Below, one piece after another: positions 34,479 through 46,555 of a stretch of DNA of 64,000 bases. Made by a program: the position numbers and the translations under genes. Source of the stretch: Ampullaceana balthica (lineage: Eukaryota > Mollusca > Gastropoda > Lymnaeidae); contig CALYLW010000131.1 in assembly GCA_944989445.1 (NCBI GenBank), positions 1,051,868-1,115,867 on the forward strand. Reading direction: 5' to 3'. Numbering within the stretch: the stretch's first letter is position 1; each line of letters starts with the position of its first letter. The notes under the pieces were generated by a model. The model saw only the letters and a list, made by a program, of their open reading frames with translations. It was not told the DNA's origin and ran no database searches.

Positions 34479-34556
34479 CAGTGCTACCTTAAGTGGTGGT
34501 CCGCAGGCCGGTGCCGGTCCTTGGACCATCGGCCGCCGGTCCGCAGAAGTTATCAA
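34479..34556 (+). mobile_element. hAT-like terminal fragment
   Basis: CAGTGCTACCTTAAGTGGTG followed by GGTCCGCAGGCCGGTGCCGG resembles ends of hAT elements with GGACCGG motifs. A possible inverted partner is at 35850-35888 (GGTCACTGCCCTCGGACCGC). No convincing target duplication was found. Confidence 0.35.
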
Positions 34557-34619
34557 GAAAGGACAGAAAAATCCTATATAATAAAAGGCTATGTTCTGTG
34601 CGGTCATCGATTGGTCCTT

Positions 34620-34775
34620 CAAACACATATGGCTCCTACAGCCAATCATATTGAACACGTTTACGCGGACGTTCAAAACGAGTTATTTTTGGTGGAGTGT
34701 TTCTTCCAAGACTGTATTTTGAGTTATGCGCGTTGGGATTTATAGTCAAAATCTCTGTTTTTACGAGTTATTTAT
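34620..34775. repeat. Fragment related to the Helitron-like and inverted-repeat families
   Basis: CATATTGAACACG, GCGGACGTTCAAAACGAGTT and GGGATTTATAGTCAAAAT echo, in order, motifs of 33101-33354 and of the right flank of copies A1 and B1. A mosaic or a more distant relative. Confidence 0.35.
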
Positions 34776-35024
34776 TTTAACTATAATGAATAGTATTTTT
34801 GACGTGATGCACATGCATGCCGGTCGAGACGGCTGTTGGAGGGGAGTTACAACATGCCACCGAACGGCGGCGGAAAGTCCTTGGACGGGCTATGTTGCTC
34901 GTATAATTATAATCCTCCATTTGCAACCATTAATACTAACCCTGCAGATAATTAAAAATTTTAGGCCATAAGCACATTTATTGAAACAAATATAAAACCA
35001 TAAATTACATTCCGCTACCACGTC

Positions 35025-35112
35025 AGTAATAGGGAAAATAGTTCACCGGTCCCTGGTGCAATGGAACAGTTCGTGCCGGTCTGCCATACTAAAAAGTTTG
35101 AGAAGCACCGGC
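35025..35112 (-). mobile_element. Half copy of the 51154-type hAT element
   Basis: In reverse complement it reads GGTGCTTCTCAAACTTTTTA, GACCGGCA, CCATTGCACCAGGGACCGGT and ACTATTTTCCCT, which match 51154-51245. The other end is missing. Confidence 0.6.
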
Positions 35113-37185
35113 GTGCGTACACCATGGAGTTCTTTAAACGGATCCCACCAATGACTTTCAAGTTAATTATTTTAAAAGTGAACACCTTTCCCGGAGTTAC
35201 CGGATCTGTTGTACCGGACTGTCGCCCGTTTAGCGAGACGAGCAATCTCTCCCCAGTGAAACACAATATACGGCACCCTCTCGTCAACAGTCGACAGACC
35301 AAGTCGGTAAATTTCTGTCTCTTGTCATGACGCCAGAGATGAGTTATAGCGCAACACACTGCAAGTACTCGTTAACGTCCTGGTGAAAATAGCGCAAATT
35401 AATTTTCTTTGTTGAATGGCCTTGCAGCCATGGGCGTGTCTGTGTGTGTGTGTTGGGGGGAGGCGGTATTTGTGCAGTCATTGGGGCGGGTAGGGGTGTT
35501 AAAGACTCGGTGGTATAACTTATGGCGCAAGGTCTAATCTCCTCCTTTGGATAATCTTCACCATGCAGGAGAATAGCATATAGGTAAAACAAAATAATCA
35601 AGGCATTAAGGACGCACAAGTCTTCGACGTTTTGTAAGTAACTACATTTAACGTAAGTCTCAGTAGAACTGGGAGGGTCTGTGCTGGCTATTGCAGTGGT
35701 ACAGCGCAGCACGCGCAACTATGCCGCATGCCGTACCGTCGAGAATTTTCCGTGTGACCATATAGTGACAGCTGTCCAGGTTGCACATATTTGTCTATAA
35801 AAAAATAAAAGCGTATTCGCTTTTATACTGACCGGTTATGAAGGGCTAAAAGGCCGGTCACTGCCCTCGGACCGCCCACCACTTCTAATGGAAACACCAT
35901 GAAGGGTGTATAAGGAATGTGAGGATTGCAGGGGGCTTTTTAAATTCTGTTGAAAGATGTTACATACAAGTATTTGTCTGGGGAGGGGGGGGGGTGTCGG
36001 AAGGGCTCTGTGGAAAGGGGCGGGCCACGGTGAACACCAGGCATGTGCCAGCTCATGGGTCAGTAATCAATCATTAGGTGAAGGCATTTTCCCAAACGTC
36101 TACTTACGTATTTTTCTATTAATAAAGCGTCACACTTAACTTATCGCTTTAATCACACAAATCGTTTGCGTCGCTTGTATTTTACAAGTAGTGTAACATT
36201 TCTGATCTCTTGTATTCCAGTTTTACTCCTTATGTTTGTCTGTGTGTTTGGGGGGTATACATATATATTGTATGGCATCTATCGGTCTATGTGAGATGAT
36301 AGATTTATATTTTTAGACCGCGGCTCTTAGTGTGGCTGATGAGACCAATCCTCGAGTCACAGTCTCTTGTGCATGTCCCACACACATAAATACATGAAAT
36401 GTGAGGGGATGTGAGGGCTAGTTTGTGAGTGTGTGTTTGGGGGGGGGGCACCTGTAGCAGTTGCGACCGCTTGTGTGTAGGAAGGAAATCATTCATGATG
36501 TGTTTATGAATGGAAAGGGAGAGAATGTCTGCACGCCCCGTGACAATCTCACCTGAGGTCCTTGTTCTCTGAATGCAAAAATAAAAGGCGAAGTGGGGGG
36601 AAAAAAGGGGGGGGTGTAGGGGGCGGAGTAAAATAAAGAAAATGTGGCAATAAAATTTTTTTCAAATGGGCCATTTTTATGTATAATTCTATTTAATTTT
36701 TAACATTTCTAAATATTTTTGAAATAATAAATTATTTGATTTTAATATATTTTTTTTTGGGGGGGTGAGGACGGAGGGGGTGGTTTGTTTCCCATGCTAG
36801 AGGAAAATGGGGGAGCAATGTGGGGTTGAACTTTCATTTGTCACTAAGGCTATCGTCTGACGTAATTTTCATTATGAAGATTAATTGTTTCGTTGCACAA
36901 GTCATGCCAAGGCCTCGCCTTGGTCGGGTCAGAGGAGAATAAGACACTTGTCGTGTGATCCTTATTTCTGCGCGTCATTTACATTGTGCATGTTTATGAT
37001 TAAAAGTCTTTCTTCCTACCAGTCTTTTGATTGGTGTGTGTTTGTACTCAAGTGATCCAATCAGTGGTGCTCTAAAGCGGCTATAGGTGCTAATGGTGAA
37101 TAATAAATTTTATTTAGTAATTAGTGGGGGAAAAGTATATATGGAATATAATATATTATCAGGTACTGATTAAAAAAAATTGTTC
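35113..37185. other. Mostly unannotated stretch
   Basis: No gene recognised. Includes oligo-G runs (35454-35461, 35981-35994, 36439-36448) and G/A-rich DNA at 36594-36625. Open frames here have no family resemblance. The possible hAT-like end at 35850-35888 is described with 34479. Confidence 0.35.
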
Positions 37186-37189
37186 CATT

Positions 37190-37600
37190 AATTAAAAAAA
37201 ATAATTAATCCATTAATCGATTGATTTCGATTAATTATTTTTTTATAACGCATATATAGATCCCGTTAAGTTGCGATTTATTATTTCACGAAATCGGTTA
37301 AGTCGCGGTAATTCCGTGGCTCCAAATTGTTTGACGTAACACAGCAAATTCGTTCTGCTATGCAAGAAATAAGGAAGAAAAACCTTTTTGTTTACGCATG
37401 GACGTCTAAATAAACAATGATAATAAGAGGGGAAAGTATGTAAGTAACAAAAAACTTAAATTATGAATAAAGTGTAAAAAAATATATTAGAAATATTATT
37501 TTAAATTTAATCGATTTTTAATCGATCAAATTGATTTTAATCGATCAAATTGATTTTAATAGATTTTATAATTAATCGTTACTTTCTGCAGCCCTAACAT
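37190..37600. repeat. ATCGAT-rich segment, possible hAT-like element
   Basis: Repeated AATCGATCAAATTGATTTT and TTAATCGAT motifs, ending GCAGCCCTAACATAC. Many animal hAT-like elements start AGGGCTGCA and run into ATTAATCG motifs. The left end and target duplication were not found. Confidence 0.3.
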
Positions 37601-37605
37601 ACATT

Positions 37606-37608
<3 letters not shown>

Positions 37609-37674
<66 letters not shown>
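37609..37674. repeat. (TA)n microsatellite
   Basis: About 33 uninterrupted TA units. Confidence 0.95.
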
Positions 37675-37675
<1 letters not shown>

Positions 37676-37679
<4 letters not shown>

Positions 37680-37795
37680 TCTGTGAGAATCCTTTTTCTC
37701 GTGTCTGGCATTCATGTGTGGAATGGGCTGCCTGAATATATTAGGCTACACCAACACTGCCAACATTCAAAACTCTTTAAAAAATAATAATCAGG
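37676..37795 (+). pseudogene. LINE C-terminal fragment
   Basis: Plus-strand translation contains SGIHVWNGLPEYIR, close to SGIRAWNGLPEE of the main LINE. Followed by a run of A and AAT. Short, 5'-truncated and frame-broken. Confidence 0.6.
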
Positions 37796-38020
37796 ACTGG
37801 GCAGAGTCCATAAAATATCGTTGGATGCAATACTCTTCTGTACATAATATATGGAGGAGCATCAATCTGTAATATACTAGATAACTAGATACAATTAAAT
37901 TTGACGTTTGTATATATTATAACAATGTATTAGATATTTACGTAAGGGTGATTTTTTTAGAATTAATTAAAATTTTTAAAAATTTAAAAAAGGGGACAAA
38001 ACCGAGTATGAAATAAAGGG

Positions 38021-38049
38021 GAAAACACACACACACACACACACACACT
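38021..38049. repeat. (CA)n microsatellite
   Basis: About 14 CA units. Confidence 0.9.
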
Positions 38050-38238
38050 TGAATCAAGTTTTGTACTTAAATGAAAATGAAAAAGCGATTCGTATTAGAG
38101 GGCGGAGACTACTAGCTGTTACAGGCAGAGTTAATTGTTGATTAAACCCAGTAGTGGCCAAGGGCGGATCAAGATATTTTTTTTTGCCACCGTTTTAAAA
38201 GGAAACTCTGTAGCATCTGCATTTCTCAATAACACATT

Positions 38239-38241
<3 letters not shown>

Positions 38242-38295
<54 letters not shown>
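38242..38295. repeat. (TA)n microsatellite
   Basis: About 26 TA units. Confidence 0.95.
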
Positions 38296-38298
<3 letters not shown>

Positions 38299-39842
38299 GA
38301 ATAAAAGTAAAATACCACCGGTTTCAGACCATTGGATGGCCACCCCTCATCTTGGCCATTGCGTCCACCCTGATTGTGTTGTTGTTGTTTTTTTTTATTT
38401 TTTTTTACAAAATCATGTCTACCTTTTTGGTTTACGTTGTAGCTTTAAAAAAATATATCAATTAAGTACGACGAAACACTTGTTTTTTTCAAATGTCAAC
38501 CCTTCATCCATGTAAGAACCCCCCCTCCCCCCACCATCCATCCACTCAGCTCCCACCAACCCAAGATATAAACAACTGATAACGATAATAATAATAACAA
38601 TGATAATAAGAGTAAAAAGAATAATACAATGTTTAATAAAAATAAAATATTAATAATAATAACAATATAATAATAATATTTACTATTATTAGTTATTATG
38701 ATGACAATACCAATGAATACAATAACTTGACAATTTTTTTAAATTTTTATTGAGTGTAATTCCATTCCGCTTTAAAGCGTTGATTCCTATGTTCAGAGAA
38801 ACGATGAGTTTTTTTAATATTAATTTTTTTTTAAATACAACTTACAACACCAGGATTCAGGTCCACCGCAATCTGACCTGCCCTTCCTTTAGATTTTAGA
38901 ACTTCCTCTTCTCCTTCACCCCTACCGTTTCTTTCCTCCTCGTGTGCCCAACATTCACCTGCGCCGACACCTTTCTTACCTGCTCTTTACGTCAACCTTC
39001 ATGGCATGTTCTGCTTACCTCCCTTCTCACCACCCTCAGCCCCCCACCTCTCCCCAACTCCCCCCGCCCACGTGGTGCATTAACCGCATATTCCAAAGCT
39101 ATTAATATCATGTTTGGGAATTCATCATCGGCGCATGTTGCGAGTCGTTAATTACACCCCGGTAGATGTTTTGTAACTTCTCGTTTTAAAAAATAATACA
39201 TTAATAAGGATAATCAAATTTTTAAAAAAATAATTACATAAGATTCATCTTTAAAAAATGAATACATGTATTAAAGTAAAAATTTTCTTACATTAATAAA
39301 GTTTTAAAAAAATAAATAAATAAATAATAAAATATATGAGAAAAGTAAATACATATAATTGGAAAATAATTTATTCAAAAATTAATTAACTACATAAGAA
39401 TAATCTATTGGAAAAAAAATTAGTACAAAAGAATCATCTAAAAAGGAATAAATACATAAGAAACTATGTAAAGAAAATATTTATTTTTTTAAATTAAGAA
39501 ATATTTTAAAAAATATTTTAAAAAGATAAAATTACCTAAGAGTATTAAAATTTAAAATATAAATAAGAATCATCTAAAAAAGAATTAATAAATAAGAAAA
39601 ATCTAATATTGAACTCTATCAGTCATTGAATTAGTTCTCACTGGATCAGGACAAATGCAGTACATTGTAAATATTGTCATTGTTGACACACCGGTGTAAA
39701 GCTATTACTTGTCGCCGAGAAATTAACGCACCAAAACGCCACTGCGGTATTATTTTTAAGCTTTTCAGTGGAGAAAAAATATATTTTAAAATTATTGACA
39801 GCGGCAAAAATAAATATATAAGAGACCTGAAAAGCTGCTTTA
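38296..39842. other. Unannotated AT-rich stretch
   Basis: Loose ATAATA repeats at 38585-38690 and very A-rich DNA at 39180-39605 with recurrent ATAAGAATCATCTAAAAA-type segments. No gene recognised. Confidence 0.45.
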
Positions 39843-39843
39843 A

Positions 39844-39921
<78 letters not shown>
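39843..39921. repeat. AAT trinucleotide array
   Basis: About 26 perfect units. No L2-type LINE end was recognised beside it. Confidence 0.95.
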
Positions 39922-39923
<2 letters not shown>

Positions 39924-40079
39924 AATCCCTGTCTTTTGGCTCGTAGGCCTGCTTGGATTGGATTAATCTAGATGATAATGAGGCAGAAATATTCCCGGTG
40001 TTGATGATGTTGAGTTGCCCAGTCTAAAAATAGCCATCGCTGTGGGTTGGTGTTGTTTATCCGCGATGGAAATAACCGC

Positions 40080-40160
40080 AGACTATATCCGTCTATGCCC
40101 AACATTACAGACTATATCCGTCTATGCCCAACATTACAGACTATATCCGTCTATGTTTGA
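40080..40160. repeat. 29-bp tandem repeat, under 3 copies
   Basis: CAGACTATATCCGTCTATG then CCCAACATTA, two and a half units. Confidence 0.85.
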
Positions 40161-40629
40161 CATTACGCAACGACCGAAGCTCCGACTGCAATGACTCTGT
40201 GTCCTTATGCTATTTCTTGTTGTCGCCGTTTTTGTTCAAACTCATTTTGTCCATGTCATTAATTTTAGTCTTGCAACCAGCTATATCCACATCATCGATT
40301 TATTTCGTATTCTCATATGTTTTGTTAAACTCCTGGAAATAGTAAGTTGTCAAAAGATTTCAATTGGTAAAGAAATGTAAAATAAAATTAATTTGTCCAC
40401 AAAAAAAAATAATAATAATAAAATTTTAAAAAATTTTTTTTAAATAATTCGACAAGCCTTTAAAGCGAGGAAACATGAAGAAACTCAATGTTAATGGTAT
40501 GTTCGGAGTTAAAACAGTTGACTTTTTGTCACTAATAAATTGGACTGAAATTGGTTGCGGTACTTGGGCTAAAACACCAGAATGAAATATAGATAATGCC
40601 GTGCCGCATGTCATCTTATTGTCGTTATT
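40161..40629. other. Unannotated stretch
   Basis: Nothing recognised. Confidence 0.35.
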
Positions 40630-40833
40630 CAGGGGCGTAAGCTGGGGTTGGTGTCGCCCAGAGCGGTAGCTCACGGTGTCCCCCCCCCCTCACGACTTAC
40701 CCCGCTGACCTCCCCCGAGTCTGCCAGTGCCAAATAACGGGAACATACAGAATTTTACACGTTCGTGTCACCCCTTGTTATGGTGTTACCCGTTGCGGTC
40801 CGCAACTCCCGCGCTTCCCTAGTGACGCCTCTG
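40630..40833 (+). mobile_element. Short hAT-like element, family F copy 3
   Basis: Inverted ends CAGGGGCGTAAGC and CTAGTGACGCCTCTG. The flanks TCGTTATT (40622-40629) and TAGTTATT (40834-40841) agree at 7 of 8 bases. It is 204 bp, about the same size as copy 2. The best-supported member of the family. Confidence 0.75.
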
Positions 40834-41465
40834 TAGTTATTATGTACTATTTATTATTATTTTTCTATGATTTTTTTTTAACGACGCAATGGAAACGAGA
40901 AATAGTTCAACAATTTCTTAACATGCTCTATGCTATAATAAGAAAGACAGAGTGAGTGAGTGACCAGCACCAATTGAAGCCATAAATCTTGAATTCGTCG
41001 TCAACGAAATTTAAATATCTATTTTTTAATTTTTTTATGATCATTATCATTTTTTTCTTCTTATTTTGAAATTATTATCTCAACACGCTTTCTTTGTGCA
41101 ATCCATTTTAAGAAGTTTGAAATACTTTTTTTTAATTTAACATATTTATTTTATATATATGTGTGTGTGTGTGTCTCTCTCTCTCTATGTGTGTGTGTAT
41201 GTGTGTGTGTGTGTATGTGTGTATGTGTGCGCGTGTGTGTGAAACATTTTTAAAAAAACGTTTTTTTTTGTTAATAATACTGTGATTGAAATTGTTAGTT
41301 TTAAATCTCAATAAATTCAACTGTGTTACCTAAAAGTCAATAAATTTGCCTGTACGGAAACACTTATAACTTAGAACTGTTATTTAATGAGTTATTTAAT
41401 TATTTTCCGGTTGAAAAGTGTTATAATTACATGTAGATTATTGCAACACATTGTCGTCCGAAAAT
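40834..41465. other. Unannotated AT-rich stretch with TG repeat
   Basis: An interrupted TG/TATG/TC microsatellite lies at 41153-41243. Nothing else recognised. Confidence 0.5.
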
Positions 41466-42206
41466 ATTGGGCCGGCTATCATGCACTTAGCCCTTCTATC
41501 ATGCACTTAGCCCTTCTATCATACACTTAGCCAGGCTATCGTGCACTTACCCCTACTATCGTGCACTTAGCCAGGCTATCGTGCACTTACCCCTACTATC
41601 GTGCACTTACCCCTACTATCATGCACTTAGCCCTTCTATCATACACTTAGCCAGGCTATCGTGCACTTACCCCTACTATCGTGCACTTAGCCAGGCTATC
41701 GTGCACTTACCCCTACTATCGTGCACTTACCCCTACTATCGTGCACTTAGCCCTTCTATCATGCACTTAGCCCGGCTATCATGCACTTAGCCCGGCTATC
41801 ATGCACTTACTTGGCCAGGCTATCGTGCACTTACCCCTACTATCGTGCACTTACCCCTACTATCGTGCACTTAGCCCTTCTATCATGCACTTAGTCCGGC
41901 TATCATGCACTTAGCCCGGCTATCATGCACTTAACCCGGCTATCATGCACTTACTTAGCCCGGCTATCATGCACTTACTTAGCCCGGCTATCATGCACTT
42001 ACCCCGTCATTAAGGAGTTAGTGCGGCTATCATGCACTTACCCCGTCATTAAGGAGTTAGTGCGGCTATCATGCACTTACCCCGTCATTAAGGAGTTAGT
42101 GCGGCTATCATGCACTTAGACCGGCTATCATGCACTTAGCCAGACTATCATGCACTTAGCCCTTCTATCATGCACTTAGCCCTTCTATCATGCACTTAGT
42201 CCGGCG
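41466..42206. repeat. 20-bp minisatellite with longer variant units
   Basis: About 34 copies of a 20-bp unit, TATCATGCACTTAGCCCGGC and variants (TATCGTGCACTTACCCCTAC, TTAGCCAGGC). At 41990-42110 a 39-bp unit with CATTAAGGAGTTAGTGCGGC is tandemly repeated inside the array. The CG/CA difference in TATCGTG/TATCATG sits at a CpG. Confidence 0.95.
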
Positions 42207-42769
42207 ATACATCTGATGATCGCCCGAAAACCTCCCCTCTCCCCCCACCGATTCTCAATCAAGTCGACCGCACCAATCACCTCCCCGTCACACAGGGGGC
42301 GGCTAATGAAGCGGCAAAGTATCCTGTACTCTACCTAACGATGCACACGCGTCTTGGTGAAAACAGCGCCGACGGGTGCGCACATTTACTGTATGACAAG
42401 AGTTAACGATGCAGATTACCCGTGCATTCATCCCTCCCCACACCCACCTCCATCCAGTCACATACCATACCGACTACTTGGTGGGGGCGCCGTATCGGCT
42501 CGGGGAGATTGAGCCGACGATGATTGTTGGTTACAATCACATCGGCGCCGCCGATGAATAGTGCTAAAGATGGATGTATTTTTAAAAATGATATAAAAAA
42601 ACGTACACCACTAAAAAAAATATAACTACATGTTACATACATCTGGTTGTTACAATTTGACCACCGACGGCACTACTGCTGTTAATAATACAATAATTTT
42701 AATAATAAACATCACCGATTAAAGTCCATTTATCAGAAATTCTATTTATTAAACAAAAAAAAGTATATG
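42207..42769. other. Unannotated stretch
   Basis: Local GC-rich patch at 42480-42560 with ATCGGCGCCGCCGATG, a perfect short palindrome. No gene recognised. Confidence 0.35.
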
Positions 42770-43080
42770 ACATACGCGTTTGGAACCACTTTAATAAAAG
42801 CCTGCAAGACTGCACTAAAAACACACATCTTTAAACTTAACTTTCAAAATTAATTAAACAACAATCGAATGTCTATTTTTTAAATGATAAACCTAGCCTA
42901 TATGCCCCGTAATGCCGTTATATGTTGTATTTAGGATATGTATGTTTAACATTGAATAAATTAATAATTATGCATGTTACTGTTTTTATGTAAAGCGCCG
43001 TCAGCCAAGTTGCTTGCTGGTCAACTGCGAAATATAAATTACCAATGTATTATTATCTTTATTATTATTATTAATATTTT
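42770..43080 (+). mobile_element. L2-type LINE 3' end, sense
   Basis: Contains CAAGACTGCACTAAAAACAC and CACATCTTTAAACTTAACTT, the degraded SFKTALKTHLF-coding stretch, a stop, then TTATGTAAAGCGCCGTCAGCC and a short ATT tail. Same layout as 61322-61770. Confidence 0.7.
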
Positions 43081-43740
43081 CTTGGTTTACGGGAATTTGA
43101 ATGATAAAGAAGTAAATGAGCTGTGGAGATGGGAACAAGAGGAGGGGGGGGGGAGTATTTATGAAGCCTGCAGCATGTAATTCAGTGAATCTTATAAAGT
43201 AAAGGTAGTAATGGTATACATATTTTATCGACCTAGTTTTTTGTCTTTATCACTTTTACAATATAATATAAGCGTCGCATTCTCATTTGTTCGGCGTTGC
43301 TTGGAAAGCTTTAGTAATAAAGAAAATTGTATCTTCATAGAGAATAAGATTTGTGTTGTTATTGCAGTTTGAGTATCTCCAATGTTCCCTTTAAGCTTTC
43401 CCTTTTCGAAATGATTAACCTTTTTTAAATATATATAAATACATGTATCTACATTTTAAAAAAATATGTTTTATTTTATTTTGGTGTGATTCAGGAGGTG
43501 GACATGGCAGGAGATGTCGTGAGAAGGAATAGTCCTATATATTTCTGTCGTTACTGCTGATGACACAATCGATGAATTCTCAAAGTATGAATGTATTATA
43601 TACTTATACTCATTAAAATCAATAACTACTTTTGTCGGAGTTATTATCGTTATGCCTGCATCTCGACTAGTGTACGGGCGCGACAAAACACATTTGTGTA
43701 TTGAACAATCGTCTTTAATATATGAGATGTGATTCTATAA
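43081..43740. other. Unannotated stretch
   Basis: Nothing recognised. Confidence 0.35.
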
Positions 43741-43849
43741 AGATGATGATGATGATGATGATGATAATAATAATAATAATAATTATAATAATAATAGTAA
43801 TAATAATAATAGTAATAATATAAATAATAATAATAATAATAATAATAGA

Positions 43850-43946
<97 letters not shown>

Positions 43947-43961
43947 GTAATAGTAATAGTA

Positions 43962-44000
<39 letters not shown>

Positions 44001-44018
44001 GTAATAATATTAATGATA
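43741..44018. repeat. GAT then AAT trinucleotide array
   Basis: About 7 GAT units pass into about 80 AAT units with AGT interruptions. It forms the tail side of the SINE that follows on the minus strand. Confidence 0.95.
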
Positions 44019-44132
44019 AGAATGACCCCCCTTTCCAGTCCATGACGGACTATGGGGCAAGTGATGTACCTGGGCTCGAACCCGCGACTCGGGAACTGCC
44101 TCGGTTCGACAGTCCAGTGCGCAACCACTAAT
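44019..44132 (-). mobile_element. tRNA-derived SINE with AAT tail
   Basis: On the minus strand a tRNA-like head is visible: A box TAGTGGTTGCGCACTGGA and B box GGGTTCGAGCCC, about 30 bp apart, then a short body ending GGACTGGAAAGG and the ATT-rich tail (43741-44018). No intact tRNA cloverleaf could be drawn, so a SINE is more likely than a tRNA gene. Confidence 0.6.
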
Positions 44133-44469
44133 ACAATGTTAATGATAATTATAATTATTAGTTATTGTTATGACAATGATATTGACTATACGATAACTTG
44201 ACAATTTAAAAAAAACAATTCACTTTAAAGCGTTGATTCTAATGGCCAGGGAAATGTTAACGCGTCCACATCTTATGATTGGCCTTTCAGTTTAATTGTA
44301 TTTGTCCTGTAAATGATAAGCAACTATAATTTCTGCTATTCCTTGTGGACAATCGTTTTGTCATAAGAAGAAACACGATTTATAAGATATTGTGTAGGTT
44401 GAATGCAATATACTAATTAGTTTGCGTGATTTATAATATAATTTGTATTTTCTTTCTATTTGTTTTCAG

Positions 44470-44615
44470 ATATTTCATATATACACTGCAGGCACCACGG
44501 ACTTTGACTAGGCCTGACATTAGGTCAGGGGTAAGCTAATAGGACCGTTACTCTATCATCAAGGATTTCTTTACTTTGCTGTGGTCACTGTGGTTAATCA
44601 GCCTGAAACAAAGAG
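44470..44615 (+). other. Candidate non-coding or UTR exon
   Basis: Preceded by a pyrimidine-rich acceptor (TTCTATTTGTTTTCAG) and followed by AAAGAG|GTAAGT, a consensus donor. All three frames contain stops over the 146 bp, so it could only be UTR or non-coding RNA. An alternative end at 44530 (GGG|GTAAGC) leaves a 61-bp exon that is open in one frame. Evidence is splice-site shape alone. Confidence 0.25.
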
Positions 44616-44649
44616 GTAAGTTGTCCTTATATGTGACGCTATTATGTCT

Positions 44650-44886
44650 TCTTTTTAGATACCCTGTATGGCGGTATTATGGGCTATGGCTACATTGCCT
44701 TGTATGGTGGCATTATGGTCTATGGTTACATTACCTTGTTTGGTGCCATTATAGCCTATGGTTACATTACCTTGTATGGTCCCATTATGGCCTATGGTTA
44801 CATTACCTTGTATGGTCCCATTATGGCCTGTGGCTACATTGCCTTGTATGGTGGCATTATGGTCTATGGTTACATTATAGAATGAG
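44650..44886. repeat. 36-bp minisatellite
   Basis: About 6 copies of a 36-bp unit, core TATGGTTACATTACCTTGTA with TGGTCCCATTATGGCC. The length is a multiple of three, which creates tryptophan/tyrosine-rich open frames that are not genes. Confidence 0.9.
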
Positions 44887-45006
44887 ACGGCCTTATGTTC
44901 CTATGGTTACATAACCCTGCGGGACGTCATTATATTTTCCTGCTGTTACATTGTCTTGTACGACAGAATTATATCATCTAAACGTAACATTGTACTGTTT
45001 GAAGGC

Positions 45007-46555
45007 ACTATGCCCTATAGTGTCAACATTATCCTATATTATGCCCTATAGTGTCAACGTTATCCTATATTATGCCCTATAGTGTCAACATTATCCTATA
45101 TTATGCCCTATAGTGTCAACATTATCCTATATTATGCCCTATAGTGTCAACATTATCCTATATTATGCCCTATAGTGTCAACATTATCCTATATTATGCC
45201 CTATAGTGTCAACATTATCCTATATTATGCCCTATAGTGTCAACATTATCCTATATTATGCCCTATAGTGTCAACGTTATCCTATATTATGCCCTATAGT
45301 GTCAACATTATCCTATATTATGCCCTATAGTGTCAACATTATCCTATATTATGCCCTATAGTGTCAACGTTATCCTATATTATGCCCTATAGTGTCAACA
45401 TTATCCTATATTATGCCCTATAGTGTCAACATTATCCTATATTATGCCCTATAGTGTCAACATTATCCTATATTATGCCCTATAGTGTCAACATTATCCT
45501 ATATTATGCCCTATAGTGTCAACATTATCCTATATTATGCCCTATAGTGTCAACATTATCCTATATTATGCCCTATAGTGTCAACATTATCCTATATTAT
45601 GCCCTATAGTGTCAACATTATCCTATATTATGCCCTATAGTGTCAACATTATCCTATATTATGCCCTATAGTGTCAACGTTATCCTATATTATGCCCTAT
45701 AGTGTCAACATTATCCTATATTATGCCCTATAGTGTCAACGTTATCCTATATTATGCCCTATAGTGTCAACATTATTCTATATTATGCCCTATAGCGTCA
45801 ACGTTATCCTATATTATGCCCTATAGCGTCAACGTTATCCTATATTATGCCCTATAGTGTCAACATTATCCTATATTATGCCCTATAGCGTCAACGTTAT
45901 CCTATATTATGCCCTATAGTGTCAACGTTATCCTATATTATGCCCTATAGTGTCAACATTATCCTATATTATGCCCTATAGTGTCAACATTATCCTATTT
46001 TATGCCCTATAGTTTCAACATTATCCTATTTTATGCCCTATAGTGTCAACATTATCCTATATTATGCCCTATAGTGTCAACATTATCCTATATTATGCCC
46101 TATAGTGTCAACATTATCCTATTTTATGCCCTATAGTGTCAACATTATCCTATTTTATGCCCTATAGTGTCAACATTATCCTATATTATGCCCTATAGTG
46201 TCAACGTTATCCTATATTATGCCCTATAGTGTCAACGTTATCCTATATTATGCCCTATAGTGTCAACATTATCCTATTTTATGCCCTATAGTGTCAACAT
46301 TATCCTATACTATGCCCTATAGTGTCTACGTTATCCTATAGTATGCCCTATAGTGTCAACATTATCCTATATTATGCCCTATAGTGTCAACATTATCCTA
46401 TATTATGCCCTATAGTGTCAACATTATCCTATATTATGCCCTATAGTGTCAACATTATCCTATATTATGCCCTATAGTGTCAACATTATCCTATATTATG
46501 CCCTATAGTGTCAACATTATCCTATATTATGCCCTATAGTGTCAACGTTATCCTA
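45007..46555. repeat. 31-bp satellite-like array, about 50 copies
   Basis: The largest array in the window: about 1.55 kb of a 31-bp unit, TATTATGCCCTATAGTGTCA then ACATTATCCTA. Units are mostly identical. Most variants are AACGTT for AACATT, AGCGTC for AGTGTC and TATTTTATG for TATATTATG. The array ends cleanly at TATCCTATATG. The 31-bp period is not a multiple of three and there is no open frame. Confidence 0.97.

Noticed and set aside
34479..35888. Large hAT element with nested pieces
   Set aside because: Ends are loosely similar, but no 8-bp duplication was found and the interior is a mixture; only the end fragment is annotated.
37190..37600. Origin-like AT-rich region with ATCGAT repeats
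   Set aside because: Eukaryotic origins are not defined by such motifs; a hAT-like element is a simpler reading.
43715..44128. 137-codon minus-strand open frame
   Set aside because: It is a SINE head joined to an AAT array read as polyisoleucine.
44046..44132. tRNA gene on the minus strand
   Set aside because: A and B boxes are visible but I could not pair the acceptor and anticodon stems; a SINE explains it better.
45007..46555. CRISPR array
   Set aside because: Units are contiguous 31-bp repeats without unique spacers, in a eukaryotic setting; a tandem satellite.
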